Assembly: GCA_903847585.1 (NCBI GenBank)
Contig: CAINEC010000017.1
Span: 1 to 42,974, forward strand
Source: an uncultured Bacteroidota bacterium
GTDB taxonomy: Bacteria > Bacteroidota > Bacteroidia > AKYH767-A > OLB10
DNA length: 42,974 nucleotides
Direction: 5' to 3'
The position numbers were made by a program, and so were the translations under genes. Below are positions 8,300 through 18,009 of the stretch, piece by piece. Position 1 is the first letter of the stretch. Each line of letters begins with the position of its first letter. The notes under the pieces are model-generated. The model was not told where the DNA came from and searched no databases. It saw only the letters and a program-made list of their open reading frames with translations.

Positions 8300-8686
8300 T
8301 TAAAATGGTAAATCATCTGAACCTGTTTGAGTAAGTCCTTCCATTGTGTTGTTTAACACTTGCTCTCCAAATGAATCACCTTGTGACGACATAGGTTGAG
8401 AAGCAGGAGCAGACATAGATGTTAATCCGAATGCTCTTACATCCGTATACCATCTTCCATTATATTCTCTTGATTCAACTCTGAAATTTACTTTAACAGT
8501 TGATCCAATTGACATTGCTTTTAGCTGACTGATTAATTGTTCGTTGAAAGCTGTGAATGCTATCTTTTTAGGATATTGATCCATCGTCTCTCCGATAAAA
8601 GTTTGTTTTACCCAACGACCATTTTTTCCTTCGCCAGATTGTTCTGATTGCACTTCCATTAATTTGCAATTTACTTCGTAACTCAT
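8300..8686 (-). CDS. DUF3127 protein with SSB-like acidic C-terminal tip
   Basis: A 128-residue protein matches the Bacteroidota-typical DUF3127 family: MSYEVNCKLMEV, then GRWVKQTFIGETMDQYPKKI and VNFRVESREYNGRWYTDVRA, an OB-fold-like sheet of about 85 residues. A flexible Ser/Gln-rich linker follows, and the protein ends in GSDDLPF. That ending resembles the acidic DDxPF tip with which single-stranded DNA-binding proteins recruit partner enzymes. A DNA-binding role is inferred and not shown. It is a single gene between two terminators. Confidence 0.85.
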   Translation of the reverse strand: MSYEVNCKLMEVQSEQSGEGKNGRWVKQTFIGETMDQYPKKIAFTAFNEQLISQLKAMSIGSTVKVNFRVESREYNGRWYTDVRAFGLTSMSAPASQPMSSQGDSFGEQVLNNTMEGLTQTGSDDLPF

Positions 8687-8725
8687 AGTTATATTGATTT
8701 TAATTATTTTCTACATCAAAGATAC

Positions 8726-8755
8726 AAAAAAGCCTCGGTGTTTTTACACCAAGGC
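8726..8755 (-). terminator. Terminator after htpG
   Basis: The imperfect 11-bp stem AGCCTCGGTGT/ACACCAAGGCT (8731-8755, one mismatch) is followed on the minus strand by six T residues. It lies 26 bp beyond the htpG stop. Confidence 0.85.
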
Positions 8756-8780
8756 TGATTTGTGAATAAATTTTAATGGC

Positions 8781-10592
8781 TTAAATTAGCTCTACCGAGC
8801 GACGAATAAATCCGCTTAAAGCTTCTCCTTTTAATAACCCTTGAGAAAGCATGGCAAGATCAACAGCCTGACGAATCATTTTTTGTTTTTCCTCGTCAGA
8901 AGAGGCATTTAACACCTTTTTCATTAAAGGGTGGTTAGCATTCATTATCAGATTAAACTGCTCGCCCATACTACCCATAAACTCATAACCACCTCCTGTT
9001 GCTGCCATCTCTTTCATACGACGCATGAATTCAGGTCGTGTAATTAAAGCTGGAGCATCTGATTCTGAAAGTCCTTCAAGCTGAACAAAATACTTTTCTT
9101 TTTCAACTGCCTTTTCGGTTAATTCCTTAATTGTATTTTGCTCTTCTTCGGAAATTAAAATCGGGCGCTTATCTTCTTTTTTAATCAGATTATCTGCCGT
9201 ATCAGCATCCACACGAACGAACGAAGTGTTTTCCAGTTTATACTCTAAAAAATTAACAAAATGACTATCAATTACACCATCCATTTGTAACACATCATAT
9301 CCTTTGTTTTTAGCAGCTTCCACAAAAGCATATTGCTCTTCTAGATTAGATGTATAAGTATAAACCAGTTTGTTGTCTTTATCTGTCTGATTAGGTTCTA
9401 CCGCCGATTTATACTCATCAAACGTAAAGTACTTAGCATCCGTATTTTTAAGTAAGCAGAATGATTTTGCGCGATCATAAAATTTCTCTTCACTTAGCAT
9501 TCCGTATTTAATAAACACCCCGATATCATCCCACTTTGCTTCGAAATCAGTTCTGTTTTCTTTGAATAATTCTTCGAGCTTATCCGATACTTTTTTCAGA
9601 ATATGATTACTGATTTTCTTTACATTCGAATCGCTTTGTAAATAAGAACGACTCACATTTAGAGGAATATCTGGTGAATCAATTACTCCATGTAAAAGCG
9701 TTAAAAATTCAGGAACAATTCCTTCTACAGAATCTGTTACGAATACCTGACGACAATACAACTGGATTTTATTCTTCTGAACTTCTAAATTCTTTTTCAG
9801 TTTAGGGAAGTAAAGAATTCCAGTAAGATTAAAAGGGAAATCTACATTCAAATGGATATAAAACAATGGATCTTCTGCCATTGGATAAAGCTCTTTGTAA
9901 AAAGCTAAATAATCTTCGTGTTGCAATTCACTTGGCTTTTTAACCCAAGCAGGAGTAGGGTTATTGATTTGCTCATCCTTGAACTTTATTGCAGTAGGTA
10001 AAAAGCTACAATATTTGTCAAGCATTGTTTTAATTCTTGCTTCCTCTAAAAACTCTAAAGAGTCTTCATTGATGTGGAGGATAATATCTGTTCCACGATC
10101 TGCTTTTGTGTCGCTGGTCATGGTGTAATCAGGACTACCGTCGCATGTCCAACGGATAGCTTCATTTTCCTGCGCTTTAAAAGAACGAGAATAAATCTCC
10201 ACTTTATCAGACACCATAAAACCAGAATAGAATCCTAATCCGAACTTTCCAATTAAGTTTCCTTCTGTTTGGTCTTTATATTTATTTACGAATTCCTCTG
10301 CTCCCGAAAATGCAATTTGATTGATGTACTTTTCTACCTCTTCAGCGGTCATTCCTAAACCACGGTCTCTGATGGTGAGCGTTTTGTTTTCCTTATCGAT
10401 GATTACCTCAACCGACAATTCACCAAGTTCGGTTTTGTTTTCTCCAATTGAGGTAAGTGTTTTAATTTTTCCTGTAGCATCTACAGCGTTAGCTACTAAT
10501 TCACGAAGAAAAATTTCGTGATCGCTGTAAAGAAATTTCTTGATAATTGGAAAGATGTTTTCCGTTTGAACATTTATTTTTCCTGTAGTCAT
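8781..10592 (-). CDS. htpG: Hsp90-family chaperone HtpG
   Basis: HtpG is the cytoplasmic bacterial Hsp90, an ATP-driven homodimeric chaperone. The 603-residue protein has the GHKL ATP-binding domain at the N-terminus: LRELVANAVDATGK, IRDRGLGMTAEEV and LIGKFGLGFYSGFMVSDK. The middle domain has FPFNLTGILYFPK and LYCRQVFVTDSVEGIVPEFL, with the conserved catalytic-loop Arg in SPDIPLNVSRSYLQSD. The C-terminal dimerisation domain follows. The length is slightly below the E. coli protein. It is monocistronic with its own promoter and terminator. Confidence 0.97.
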   Translation of the reverse strand: MTTGKINVQTENIFPIIKKFLYSDHEIFLRELVANAVDATGKIKTLTSIGENKTELGELSVEVIIDKENKTLTIRDRGLGMTAEEVEKYINQIAFSGAEEFVNKYKDQTEGNLIGKFGLGFYSGFMVSDKVEIYSRSFKAQENEAIRWTCDGSPDYTMTSDTKADRGTDIILHINEDSLEFLEEARIKTMLDKYCSFLPTAIKFKDEQINNPTPAWVKKPSELQHEDYLAFYKELYPMAEDPLFYIHLNVDFPFNLTGILYFPKLKKNLEVQKNKIQLYCRQVFVTDSVEGIVPEFLTLLHGVIDSPDIPLNVSRSYLQSDSNVKKISNHILKKVSDKLEELFKENRTDFEAKWDDIGVFIKYGMLSEEKFYDRAKSFCLLKNTDAKYFTFDEYKSAVEPNQTDKDNKLVYTYTSNLEEQYAFVEAAKNKGYDVLQMDGVIDSHFVNFLEYKLENTSFVRVDADTADNLIKKEDKRPILISEEEQNTIKELTEKAVEKEKYFVQLEGLSESDAPALITRPEFMRRMKEMAATGGGYEFMGSMGEQFNLIMNANHPLMKKVLNASSDEEKQKMIRQAVDLAMLSQGLLKGEALSGFIRRSVELI

Positions 10593-10620
10593 AATTAATT
10601 TTTTTAGCGCGCGCCGTTGG

Positions 10621-10651
10621 CAAACAAAATGCCATCAGAAATAGGTGACAA
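10621..10651 (-). promoter_or_regulatory. Predicted housekeeping-type promoter of htpG
   Basis: On the minus strand, TTG at 10651-10649 and TTTGTTTG at 10628-10621 are 20 bp apart. This fits the Bacteroidota -33 TTG / -7 TAnnTTTG pattern with one mismatch in the -7 box. The -7 box is 28 bp before the ATG. Confidence 0.5.
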
Positions 10652-10828
10652 TTTGACTTCAAAAATACAGTTATAATTGCGTTAATTAAAGCAGTTTTGT
10701 CATCAATAATTTATTTTGTCACGAACTATTTTAGAGATTTGCTCGTTAATAAGATTGTTAGCAATGATTCTGACAATAAATAATCCGATTAATTAATTTT
10801 TAAACTTCGCATATTCAAACCAATTCAC

Positions 10829-12433
10829 ATGATTTACAAGTCTCGTTTTTACTTTAAAGTCCTTATTACCGCAGTTGTCTTTACCCTTTCCTTCGGAAAA
10901 TCAATTGCACAGATTAGTCCTACCGCCGAAAAATTAGATGCCTTAATGAGCATGATTAACTATGCTTACGTTGATAGTATCGATGAGAAAAAAATATCTG
11001 ATGATGCGATCAGAAATTTATTAAAAGGATTAGATCCGCACTCTGTATACATTCCTGCAGAAGAATTAAAAGAAGTAAATGAGCCTCTTGTTGGAAATTT
11101 TGAAGGTATTGGAGTACAGTTCAGCATTCTGGAGGATACTATTATGATTACACAAACAATCTCTGGTGGGCCCTCCGAAAAATTAGGTTTGCGTGCTGGA
11201 GATAGAATTGTAAAAATTGATGGTAACAGTGTTGCGAACATTGGAATTAAAAACAATGACGTCCTTAAAAAACTAAGAGGAAATAAAGGAACAAAGGTAA
11301 AGGTGGATATTTTCAGAAGAGGAAATAAGGAATTGATTCCGTTTACCATTACAAGAGATAAAATTCCATTATACAGCGTAGATGCTGCTTATATGGTTAC
11401 ACCTACAGTTGGATATATCAAGATTAGTCGCTTTGCAGATAGTACAGTAGAAGAGTTTAAACAAGCATTAGAGAAGTTAAAAGCACAACATGTTGAAAGT
11501 CTGATTATGGATTTATCGGATAACGGTGGTGGCTATCTGAACAGAGCAATTGAATTAGCTGATGAGTTTTTAAGTAACGGTAAAGAAGTCGTTTATACCA
11601 TTGGAAAAAATAATCCACGTCAAGATAATTATTCTACATCCGTTGGTGGATGGGAAAAGGGAAAAGTGGTTGTACTGGTAAATGAGTCTTCTGCATCTGC
11701 AAGTGAGATTGTTTCTGGTGCATTACAAGATTGGGATCGTGCTTTAATTATAGGAAGAAGAACATTTGCTAAAGGACTAGTGCAAAAACCTTTTCCATTA
11801 CCTGATGGCTCAGCAGTCCGTTTAACAATTGCTAGATATTATACTCCTTCGGGAAGATGTATTCAAAAACATTATGAGCCAGGCGATGAGAATTATGATA
11901 TGGATATTAGTATGCGTTATCAGCATGGAGAGTTATATCATGCAGACAGTATTAAATTCATTGATTCATTAAAATGCAAAACAATGGGAGGAAGAGAAGT
12001 TTATGGAGGCGGTGGAATTATGCCTGATGTGTTTGTTGGATTAGATACAAGCATGAGTAGTAAATACTACGATGAGTTAAGAAGAAACGGAATATTAAAT
12101 GAATTTACTTTAAACTATGTTGATGCAAATCGTGCAATGTTATTAAGCAAATACAAAGATGTTTATCAGTTTAAAAATGATTTCAAAATCACAAAAGACT
12201 TTTTAGAAGATTTTATTGCTTATGCTGAAAAGAAAAATATTAAACGTGATAATGCAGGAATAAAAACATCTGAGAAATTAATCAATACGCAGTTAAGAGC
12301 ACTTATTGCTCGTGATCTTTGGGACACTAACGCTTACTATGTAATCATTAACGATATCAATGTATTTATGGTGAAAGCACTTGAGTGTTTAAAAGACGAT
12401 ACATTTAAAAAGATGAAGGTGAACGATAAATAA
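10829..12433 (+). CDS. S41 family carboxyl-terminal processing protease
   Basis: A periplasmic CtpA/Prc-type serine protease of 534 residues. A signal peptide (about residues 1-28, ending SIAQ) is followed by a short helical region, a PDZ domain (about 85-170, with the GGPSEKLGLRAGDRIVKIDG loop) and the S41 core. The Ser/Lys dyad is S290 in NESSASASEIVSGALQDW and K315 in GRRTFAKGLVQ; the 25-residue spacing equals that of the characterised Prc dyad. The remaining 200 residues include a long C-terminal helical extension typical of Bacteroidota members. It is transcribed alone, divergent from htpG. Confidence 0.95.
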   Translation: MIYKSRFYFKVLITAVVFTLSFGKSIAQISPTAEKLDALMSMINYAYVDSIDEKKISDDAIRNLLKGLDPHSVYIPAEELKEVNEPLVGNFEGIGVQFSILEDTIMITQTISGGPSEKLGLRAGDRIVKIDGNSVANIGIKNNDVLKKLRGNKGTKVKVDIFRRGNKELIPFTITRDKIPLYSVDAAYMVTPTVGYIKISRFADSTVEEFKQALEKLKAQHVESLIMDLSDNGGGYLNRAIELADEFLSNGKEVVYTIGKNNPRQDNYSTSVGGWEKGKVVVLVNESSASASEIVSGALQDWDRALIIGRRTFAKGLVQKPFPLPDGSAVRLTIARYYTPSGRCIQKHYEPGDENYDMDISMRYQHGELYHADSIKFIDSLKCKTMGGREVYGGGGIMPDVFVGLDTSMSSKYYDELRRNGILNEFTLNYVDANRAMLLSKYKDVYQFKNDFKITKDFLEDFIAYAEKKNIKRDNAGIKTSEKLINTQLRALIARDLWDTNAYYVIINDINVFMVKALECLKDDTFKKMKVNDK

Positions 12434-12450
12434 TTGTTCCTGTAAACTAA

Positions 12451-12490
12451 AAAAGGGCGCCCTTCTAGATTCGAAGGACGCCCATTTTTT
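12451..12490. terminator. Bidirectional terminator between S41 protease and secreted unknown
   Basis: The stem GGGCGCCCTTC/GAAGGACGCCC with a 7-nt loop is flanked by AAAAAA on the left and TTTTTT on the right. It serves two convergent genes. Confidence 0.9.
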
Positions 12491-13067
12491 ATTTCATCTT
12501 TTTTTCAAATCTTCTTTTTGACCTTTCAAAAGCTGTTTTTTCCCAAGAACTATCAAATCCATTCCAAAAAAGTCTTATACTATAACTTAAATTAGGGCAA
12601 TCAATTAACACATCAATATCATCGTATTTGAAACAGATACTATTATTACCTGCATCTTCTTTTAAATAATCTTCATATTTATCGAGACACTCATCAATTT
12701 TTTTTAAAAACTCCATTGCCTTTTCTTTATTAAAGTTTTTGAAAGCAAATCCTTGATAAATTACTCCACTTTCATTCCAATAATTACCATAAAAGCCAAG
12801 CAAAAGACCTTCAATTTGTTTATCTCCACACTTATAAAGCAGAGTAGTAAGTTCTCCCGAATTAGCTGCTGCTAATGGAATTATTTCAAATTTTGTTATA
12901 TCATTGGAAATGCCAACCACTTGAGTGAACAAAAAACTTTTGGAGTTATAAAGTGCTATTTCCTTACTAAACTCTTTGGCAATTAAAAAATTGTTTTGTC
13001 CAGTTTTGACTTGACCGAATATAAATATTGAATGAAATAAAAATAATAGCGTTAATGCGTTTTTCAT
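12489..13067 (-). CDS. Secreted protein of unknown function
   Basis: A 192-residue protein has a signal peptide of about 18 residues (MKNALTLLFLFHSIFIFGQ). The mature part is rich in aromatic and charged residues, with a probable helix EKAMEFLKKIDECLDKYEDYL and a basic C-terminus FERSKRRFEKKMK. I do not recognise a family. It lies 10 bp downstream of deoC on the same strand and may be co-transcribed with it, though no functional link is evident. Confidence 0.7.
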   Translation of the reverse strand: MKNALTLLFLFHSIFIFGQVKTGQNNFLIAKEFSKEIALYNSKSFLFTQVVGISNDITKFEIIPLAAANSGELTTLLYKCGDKQIEGLLLGFYGNYWNESGVIYQGFAFKNFNKEKAMEFLKKIDECLDKYEDYLKEDAGNNSICFKYDDIDVLIDCPNLSYSIRLFWNGFDSSWEKTAFERSKRRFEKKMK

Positions 13068-13077
13068 AATTTATAAA

Positions 13078-13980
13078 TTAATCTTTAGAAAAATATTCTG
13101 GTCCTTGATAAACTCCAGTTTCTAGTTTTTCTAATTGCATCAATACATCATTTGCAAGTGAACTAGCTCCAAAGCGGAACCAATCAGCATTCATCCAAGC
13201 TTCTCCTAATGTTTCGCGAAGCACTACCAGATATTGCATAGCAATTTTCGATGTTGCTATTCCTCCCGCTGGTTTCATTCCGATCATTTTTCCTTCCTTG
13301 AAATAGAAATCTTTAATGGCTTCAAACATGACTAATGTAACGGGTAGCGTAGCCGCTGGTTGAATTTTTCCAGTTGATGTTTTTATAAAATCGGCACCTG
13401 CGTACATCGCAATATCAGATGCTTTACGCACATTATCCAACGTAGATAATTCGCCTGTTTCTAAAATCACTTTCAAGTGTGCATTGCCACAAGCTTCTTT
13501 GATGGCTGCAATTTCATCAAACACAAAATTATATTCACCAGCTAAAAATTTACCTCTTGAAATAACCATATCTATTTCATCGGCACCTTCATTCACTGCA
13601 TACTTTGTTTCGTCGATTTTAATTTTTTTAGTGCTCATCCCACTCGGAAATGCGGTAGCCACCGAAGCCACTTTTACTTTTGAGCCTTCTAATTCCTTCT
13701 TTGCGATTGCTACCATATTTGGATAAACGCATACTGCAGCAACAGGAGGAACATAGCTTAATTTATCATGCGGTCGCAATGCCTTTGCACAAAGCTGCTT
13801 CACTTTGCCGGGAGTATCTTTCGCATCGAGCGTTGTTAAGTCCATCATGCTAATAGCCATTAACAATGCCTCTTTCTTGCTCTCGTTTTTAATTGAGCGT
13901 TTTGTCAATCGTGCTATTCTCTCTTCTATTCCTATCTGATCAACAGGGGGCGAATTTTTAGCTGCTATATTTCCGTTCAT
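13078..13980 (-). CDS. deoC: Deoxyribose-phosphate aldolase
   Basis: DeoC cleaves 2-deoxyribose-5-phosphate to glyceraldehyde-3-phosphate and acetaldehyde in deoxynucleoside breakdown. The TIM-barrel protein has 300 residues, of the longer subtype. The Schiff-base lysine is K200 in GADFIKTSTGK, and the second active-site lysine is K236 in GMKPAGGI. The substrate motifs DLTTLD and NEGADEIDMVI are present. Neighbouring genes do not belong to nucleoside catabolism. It lies 35 bp downstream of the permease gene on the same strand. Confidence 0.96.
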   Translation of the reverse strand: MNGNIAAKNSPPVDQIGIEERIARLTKRSIKNESKKEALLMAISMMDLTTLDAKDTPGKVKQLCAKALRPHDKLSYVPPVAAVCVYPNMVAIAKKELEGSKVKVASVATAFPSGMSTKKIKIDETKYAVNEGADEIDMVISRGKFLAGEYNFVFDEIAAIKEACGNAHLKVILETGELSTLDNVRKASDIAMYAGADFIKTSTGKIQPAATLPVTLVMFEAIKDFYFKEGKMIGMKPAGGIATSKIAMQYLVVLRETLGEAWMNADWFRFGASSLANDVLMQLEKLETGVYQGPEYFSKD

Positions 13981-14015
13981 AGTTTATCTGAAAAGGTTAA
14001 AAATAATGAAATAAA

Positions 14016-15260
14016 TCAGATGATAGTGTTTTCAAGTTGTCGCTTAACAATCAAACGGGAAGTCACAAATGCTGCTGTTCCTCCTATTATTAAAACGATG
14101 GCTGTTACCAATAAAAAATCGTTGAGCTGCATAGCTACAGGATAACTATTGGTCACAAAGTTTTCGGCATCACCTAATTTTATAATTCCAAATTGTTGTT
14201 GGACAAAACAAATTCCTCCTCCTAATAACATTCCTATACCTGCACCAAAAACAGAAATGAGCAGTCCTTCAATAAAAAATACTTTTTTAATAAAACTTAC
14301 TGAAGCACCCATATTAATCAATGATAAAATATCTTTCTTCTTATCGATGATTAACATGGTTAAGGAACCAAAAACATTAAAGGTTGCGATGAGTAGGATG
14401 AAACAAAGTATCAAATAAACACCGGCCTTTTCAGACTTTAAAATCTTGTACAAGAAATCGTGTTGCTGAAATCGGTCTTTAACTTTAAAACCTGTTCCTG
14501 TTATTTGTTGCAACTGTTGAGCTACCGCTTGCTGGTCGATTCCTTTCTGCAGTTTTATTTCGATGGATGATATTTTTTTTTCTTCACCCATCATCTCTCG
14601 AATAAAATCGATAGGCACAATTGCAAACTTATTATCAAAATCTTGTTGTACCGAAAATACAGCTGATGCAGCAATTGTTCGTTGCGAAAAAGCCTCATCT
14701 GGATTTAACAAAGCGGTTGATGGATCAATCCCTTTCTTCGGTAAATAAACATTTATTCTTGAAACAGGATCGTTCAATTTTAGTCCGAGTGAATATGCAA
14801 TACCCGCCCCCGGAATCATAAAGTTTAAGTCGCCATGCTTTAACATCGGACTACCATCAATAATTTTTGTTTGAAGGTCGCTGCTTTTAAAATAAGATGC
14901 TGATACACCTTTCATGGTGGCTATAAACTGTCGTTCCTTATAACGAAGCAAAACATTCTCTTCTAACGTATACGTAGTAACGCTAACTCCATTCAGCTTT
15001 TCTATTTTTTCTATCTGTGCGTCTTCAGGATTAAAGAACTTTCCTTTAGCGGGCGTAATAACGATATCTGGATCAAAGCTATCGTACATGCTTAAAACCA
15101 AATTGCCAAAGCCATTAAATACCGACAACACAATGATTAATCCCATGGTGCCAACGCATACACCGGCAACACTGATTTTGCTAATGATATTGATAAGATG
15201 ATGTGACCGCTTGGCAGCAAAATATCGTCGCGCGATTTTCCAGGCTAGTCCAAATTTCAT
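14016..15260 (-). CDS. LolC/LolE-type ABC transporter permease
   Basis: A 414-residue permease of the FtsX/MacB fold as in LolC/LolE. There is one N-terminal membrane helix (HLINIISKISVAGVCVGTMGLIIVLSVFNGF), a periplasmic domain of about 200 residues and three C-terminal helices (about 275-400). LolCDE-type systems extract lipoproteins from the inner membrane. No LolD-like ATPase gene is adjacent, so the partner must be encoded elsewhere. The methyltransferase gene upstream is 8 bp away in the same operon. Confidence 0.85.
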   Translation of the reverse strand: MKFGLAWKIARRYFAAKRSHHLINIISKISVAGVCVGTMGLIIVLSVFNGFGNLVLSMYDSFDPDIVITPAKGKFFNPEDAQIEKIEKLNGVSVTTYTLEENVLLRYKERQFIATMKGVSASYFKSSDLQTKIIDGSPMLKHGDLNFMIPGAGIAYSLGLKLNDPVSRINVYLPKKGIDPSTALLNPDEAFSQRTIAASAVFSVQQDFDNKFAIVPIDFIREMMGEEKKISSIEIKLQKGIDQQAVAQQLQQITGTGFKVKDRFQQHDFLYKILKSEKAGVYLILCFILLIATFNVFGSLTMLIIDKKKDILSLINMGASVSFIKKVFFIEGLLISVFGAGIGMLLGGGICFVQQQFGIIKLGDAENFVTNSYPVAMQLNDFLLVTAIVLIIGGTAAFVTSRLIVKRQLENTII

Positions 15261-15268
15261 AATGCCGA

Positions 15269-16078
15269 TTATTTCCAGGCTTTCACGATCAACCCTGTTC
15301 CGGTTTTATGACTAAACATCACATCACACCAGTTTAACAGATAGGCGATTGGATACGTGATGATATAATAAACAGGCAAAATGATGAAAAACAATTTTGT
15401 TGCGCCCAGCATTAAAATCGGATACTTCATTGAAAGTCGCCAGCTAATTTTACCTGGTGTACCATATTGATATCTTGCTTCGACTTTCGAAAATCCAGCC
15501 GAACGAAGTTTATCCTCAATTTCTTTGATATTATATCCGTCACGAACATGCTCTTCAATAAACGAAGACTCACCATCTCCATGCACATCAGAACCACCTT
15601 GATCACTTGGAGTAGAAATCAATAACATTCCACCCTGTTTAAGCGAAGCGTTAATATTTTTAAATACCTGAACATCTTCAAGAATATGTTCCATCACATC
15701 AACAGATATTGCTAAATCGTATTTGTTAGGATGTTCAAACTGGGTTAAGTCGCCAACAACAAATTTCACTTGCTCGCCAGATCCAATCGATTTGAAAAAC
15801 TGATTACAATCCTCCACCTGCTCTTCCTTTACATCCATGGCTAGAATGGTCGACTTTGGTAGCCTGGAATTTAACCAATACGAATGCTGGCCATATCCAG
15901 CTCCAGCATCGAGTATCTGAGCATCTGCTTTTGCTCCGCGTTTCCATTGCTTTAATTCCTTATGCACATGCCAAGCTCTTAGTAATAATAAGTCTAAAAG
16001 ACGATAAAACATCTTTCGTAAAAACGGAGTTTTATTGAACACATTTCCGAGACTTCTTTTTATTGGATCGTATTGCAT
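15269..16078 (-). CDS. Class I SAM-dependent methyltransferase
   Basis: A 269-residue protein has a Rossmann-type methyltransferase domain. Motif I is ILDAGAGYGQHSYWL (about residues 55-70), the acidic end of strand 2 is ILAMDVKEEQ, and FVVGDLTQF and LAISVDVMEHI follow. A C-terminal hydrophobic segment (about 225-250, LFFIILPVYYIITYPIAYLL) suggests membrane association. The substrate cannot be told; small-molecule, lipid or quinone-like targets are possible. In the leader, a short hairpin TCGGC/GCCGA (16082-16100) sits just before the ATG. The gene precedes the LolC/E-type permease. Confidence 0.82.
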   Translation of the reverse strand: MQYDPIKRSLGNVFNKTPFLRKMFYRLLDLLLLRAWHVHKELKQWKRGAKADAQILDAGAGYGQHSYWLNSRLPKSTILAMDVKEEQVEDCNQFFKSIGSGEQVKFVVGDLTQFEHPNKYDLAISVDVMEHILEDVQVFKNINASLKQGGMLLISTPSDQGGSDVHGDGESSFIEEHVRDGYNIKEIEDKLRSAGFSKVEARYQYGTPGKISWRLSMKYPILMLGATKLFFIILPVYYIITYPIAYLLNWCDVMFSHKTGTGLIVKAWK

Positions 16079-16164
16079 AATCGGCTTTGCTTTATGCCGA
16101 CGAAGATAATTAAATTACACGAGGAATTATAGTGGTATAAAGGCTTCAAATAAATTAACTTATC

Positions 16165-16172
16165 TATCTTTG
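16165..16172 (+). promoter_or_regulatory. -7 box just before the ABC exporter gene
   Basis: TATCTTTG fits TAnnTTTG and ends 4 bp before the GTG start at 16177, so the mRNA would be nearly leaderless. A -33 box is not convincing. Confidence 0.4.
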
Positions 16173-16176
16173 GAGG

Positions 16177-18003
16177 GTGAAAAACTATATTCGTTTACTA
16201 CGTTTTATCAAGCCTTATAAAGCACAAGCATCTTTATCGGTCTTGTTTAATATCATGACTGTCTTTTTTTCGCTTTTTTCACTCACGATGATTATTCCCT
16301 TTCTGAATGTTCTTTTTAGTCAGAATAGAAATTATACACTAATGCCATGGTCAGTAAGTGCTAAAAGCTTACTAAATAATTTTAATTACTATCTCGGAAA
16401 TTATATTGTTGAACATGGTCAGCTAAAAGCCTTGATGCTGATTAGTATGTTGGTGGTTGTTATGTTTTTTCTGAAAAACTTAACCCGCTATATGGCCATG
16501 TACTTTTTAGCTCCTATTCGCAACGGAGTTGTTCGTGATATCCGAAGAGATGTATATCATAAAATCTTGAGTTTGCCAATTGGCTATTTCACCGATGAAC
16601 GCAAGGGCGATATGATGGCTCGCATGACTAGCGACGTACAAGAGGTTGAATGGGGTATTATGAATTCATTGGAAGCGGCCTTTCGTGAACCACTAAACAT
16701 TATCGTTTTTTTAATTACCATGTTTACGATGAGTTCGGAGCTAACCACATTTGTATTGGTGCTGCTTCCTATTGCTGGATTAATCATTGGTCGTATTGGA
16801 AAAAGCTTAAAGAAGAAATCGGTGCAGGCCCAGGAAAAAATGGGAGAGTTGTTAAGCAACATCGAAGAGACCTTAAGTGGATTAAGAATTATACATGCCT
16901 TTACTGCAGAAAAATCGGCCTCTAAAAAATTCGGTGGCTTAAATAACCAGCATTATGGGTTGATGAATAAAATTGGTCGTCGACGTGATTTAGCTTCTCC
17001 GGTGAGTGAATTTTTAGGAACGGTTGTAATGACGGTTGTAATGTACTTTGGAGGCTTGCTCGTATTAGGTAGCAATTCTAAATTAGAGCCGAGTGAATTC
17101 ATTGCTTTTATTGCGATATTTTCTCAGGTAATCACTCCTGCTAAGAGTTTAACATCGGCGTGGTATAATATTCAAAAAGGATTAGCCTCTTCTGAGCGAA
17201 TTTATAAAATTCTCGATGCGGAAGTTTTAGTAAAAGATCCAGAACATCCTGCTGAAGCAAAACCATTTTCAGATAAAATACATTTCGATGGAATCAGTTT
17301 TTCTTACACCAAAGAAGATGGAAAGTCTGTATTAAAAAATATTTCCTTAGAAATTCCAAAAGGAAAGACGGTTGCATTAGTAGGACAATCGGGGAGCGGT
17401 AAAACTACATTAGCGGATATGCTTCCCCGTTACTATGATGTAGATAAAGGAAAAATTACCATTGATGGTGTTAACATCAAAGACATACGCATTACTGATT
17501 TAAGAAGTTTGATGGGCATTGTTACACAGGAATCCATTTTGTTTAATGATACGGTGTTTAATAACATTGCTTTCGGAATGGAGAATGCAACGGAAGAAGA
17601 AGTAATTGCTGCCGCTAAAATTGCTAATGCTAACGACTTCATAACTGCTATGAGCGATGGTTATCAAACAAGTATTGGCGACAGAGGAAGTAAACTGAGT
17701 GGTGGACAACGTCAACGTTTAAGTATCGCACGTGCAGTGCTTAAAAATCCTCCGATTTTAATTCTTGATGAAGCTACCTCAGCATTGGATACTGAATCAG
17801 AGCGTCTTGTTCAGGAAGCTTTAATAAACTTAATGAAACAACGAACTACACTTGTTATTGCGCATCGTTTATCAACCATCGTACATGCTGATGAAATCAT
17901 TGTGATGCAGAGTGGAGAAATCGTTGAACGAGGAACACATCAAGAGTTATTAAACAAAAACGGGTACTATAAACGTCTGTTTGATTTGCAAACATTTTCA
18001 TAG
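16177..18003 (+). CDS. MsbA-type ABC exporter (fused membrane and ATPase domains)
   Basis: A 608-residue half-transporter that would work as a homodimer in the inner membrane. Six membrane helices occupy about residues 15-330. The ATPase domain has Walker A GQSGSGKTTL, the Q-loop in GIVTQESILFND, the signature LSGGQRQRLSIARA, Walker B ILILDEATSALD and the switch His in VIAHRLSTI. The architecture fits MsbA, which flips lipid A, or a related lipid or drug exporter. The start is GTG at 16177; the next Met would remove the first helix. An EamA permease gene follows after 6 bp. Confidence 0.93.
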   Translation: MKNYIRLLRFIKPYKAQASLSVLFNIMTVFFSLFSLTMIIPFLNVLFSQNRNYTLMPWSVSAKSLLNNFNYYLGNYIVEHGQLKALMLISMLVVVMFFLKNLTRYMAMYFLAPIRNGVVRDIRRDVYHKILSLPIGYFTDERKGDMMARMTSDVQEVEWGIMNSLEAAFREPLNIIVFLITMFTMSSELTTFVLVLLPIAGLIIGRIGKSLKKKSVQAQEKMGELLSNIEETLSGLRIIHAFTAEKSASKKFGGLNNQHYGLMNKIGRRRDLASPVSEFLGTVVMTVVMYFGGLLVLGSNSKLEPSEFIAFIAIFSQVITPAKSLTSAWYNIQKGLASSERIYKILDAEVLVKDPEHPAEAKPFSDKIHFDGISFSYTKEDGKSVLKNISLEIPKGKTVALVGQSGSGKTTLADMLPRYYDVDKGKITIDGVNIKDIRITDLRSLMGIVTQESILFNDTVFNNIAFGMENATEEEVIAAAKIANANDFITAMSDGYQTSIGDRGSKLSGGQRQRLSIARAVLKNPPILILDEATSALDTESERLVQEALINLMKQRTTLVIAHRLSTIVHADEIIVMQSGEIVERGTHQELLNKNGYYKRLFDLQTFS

Positions 18004-18009
18004 TTTACT

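Noticed and set aside
10966-11349. 127-residue minus-strand frame inside the S41 protease gene
   Set aside because: It lies wholly inside a well-supported gene, has no recognisable domain and is a codon-bias shadow.
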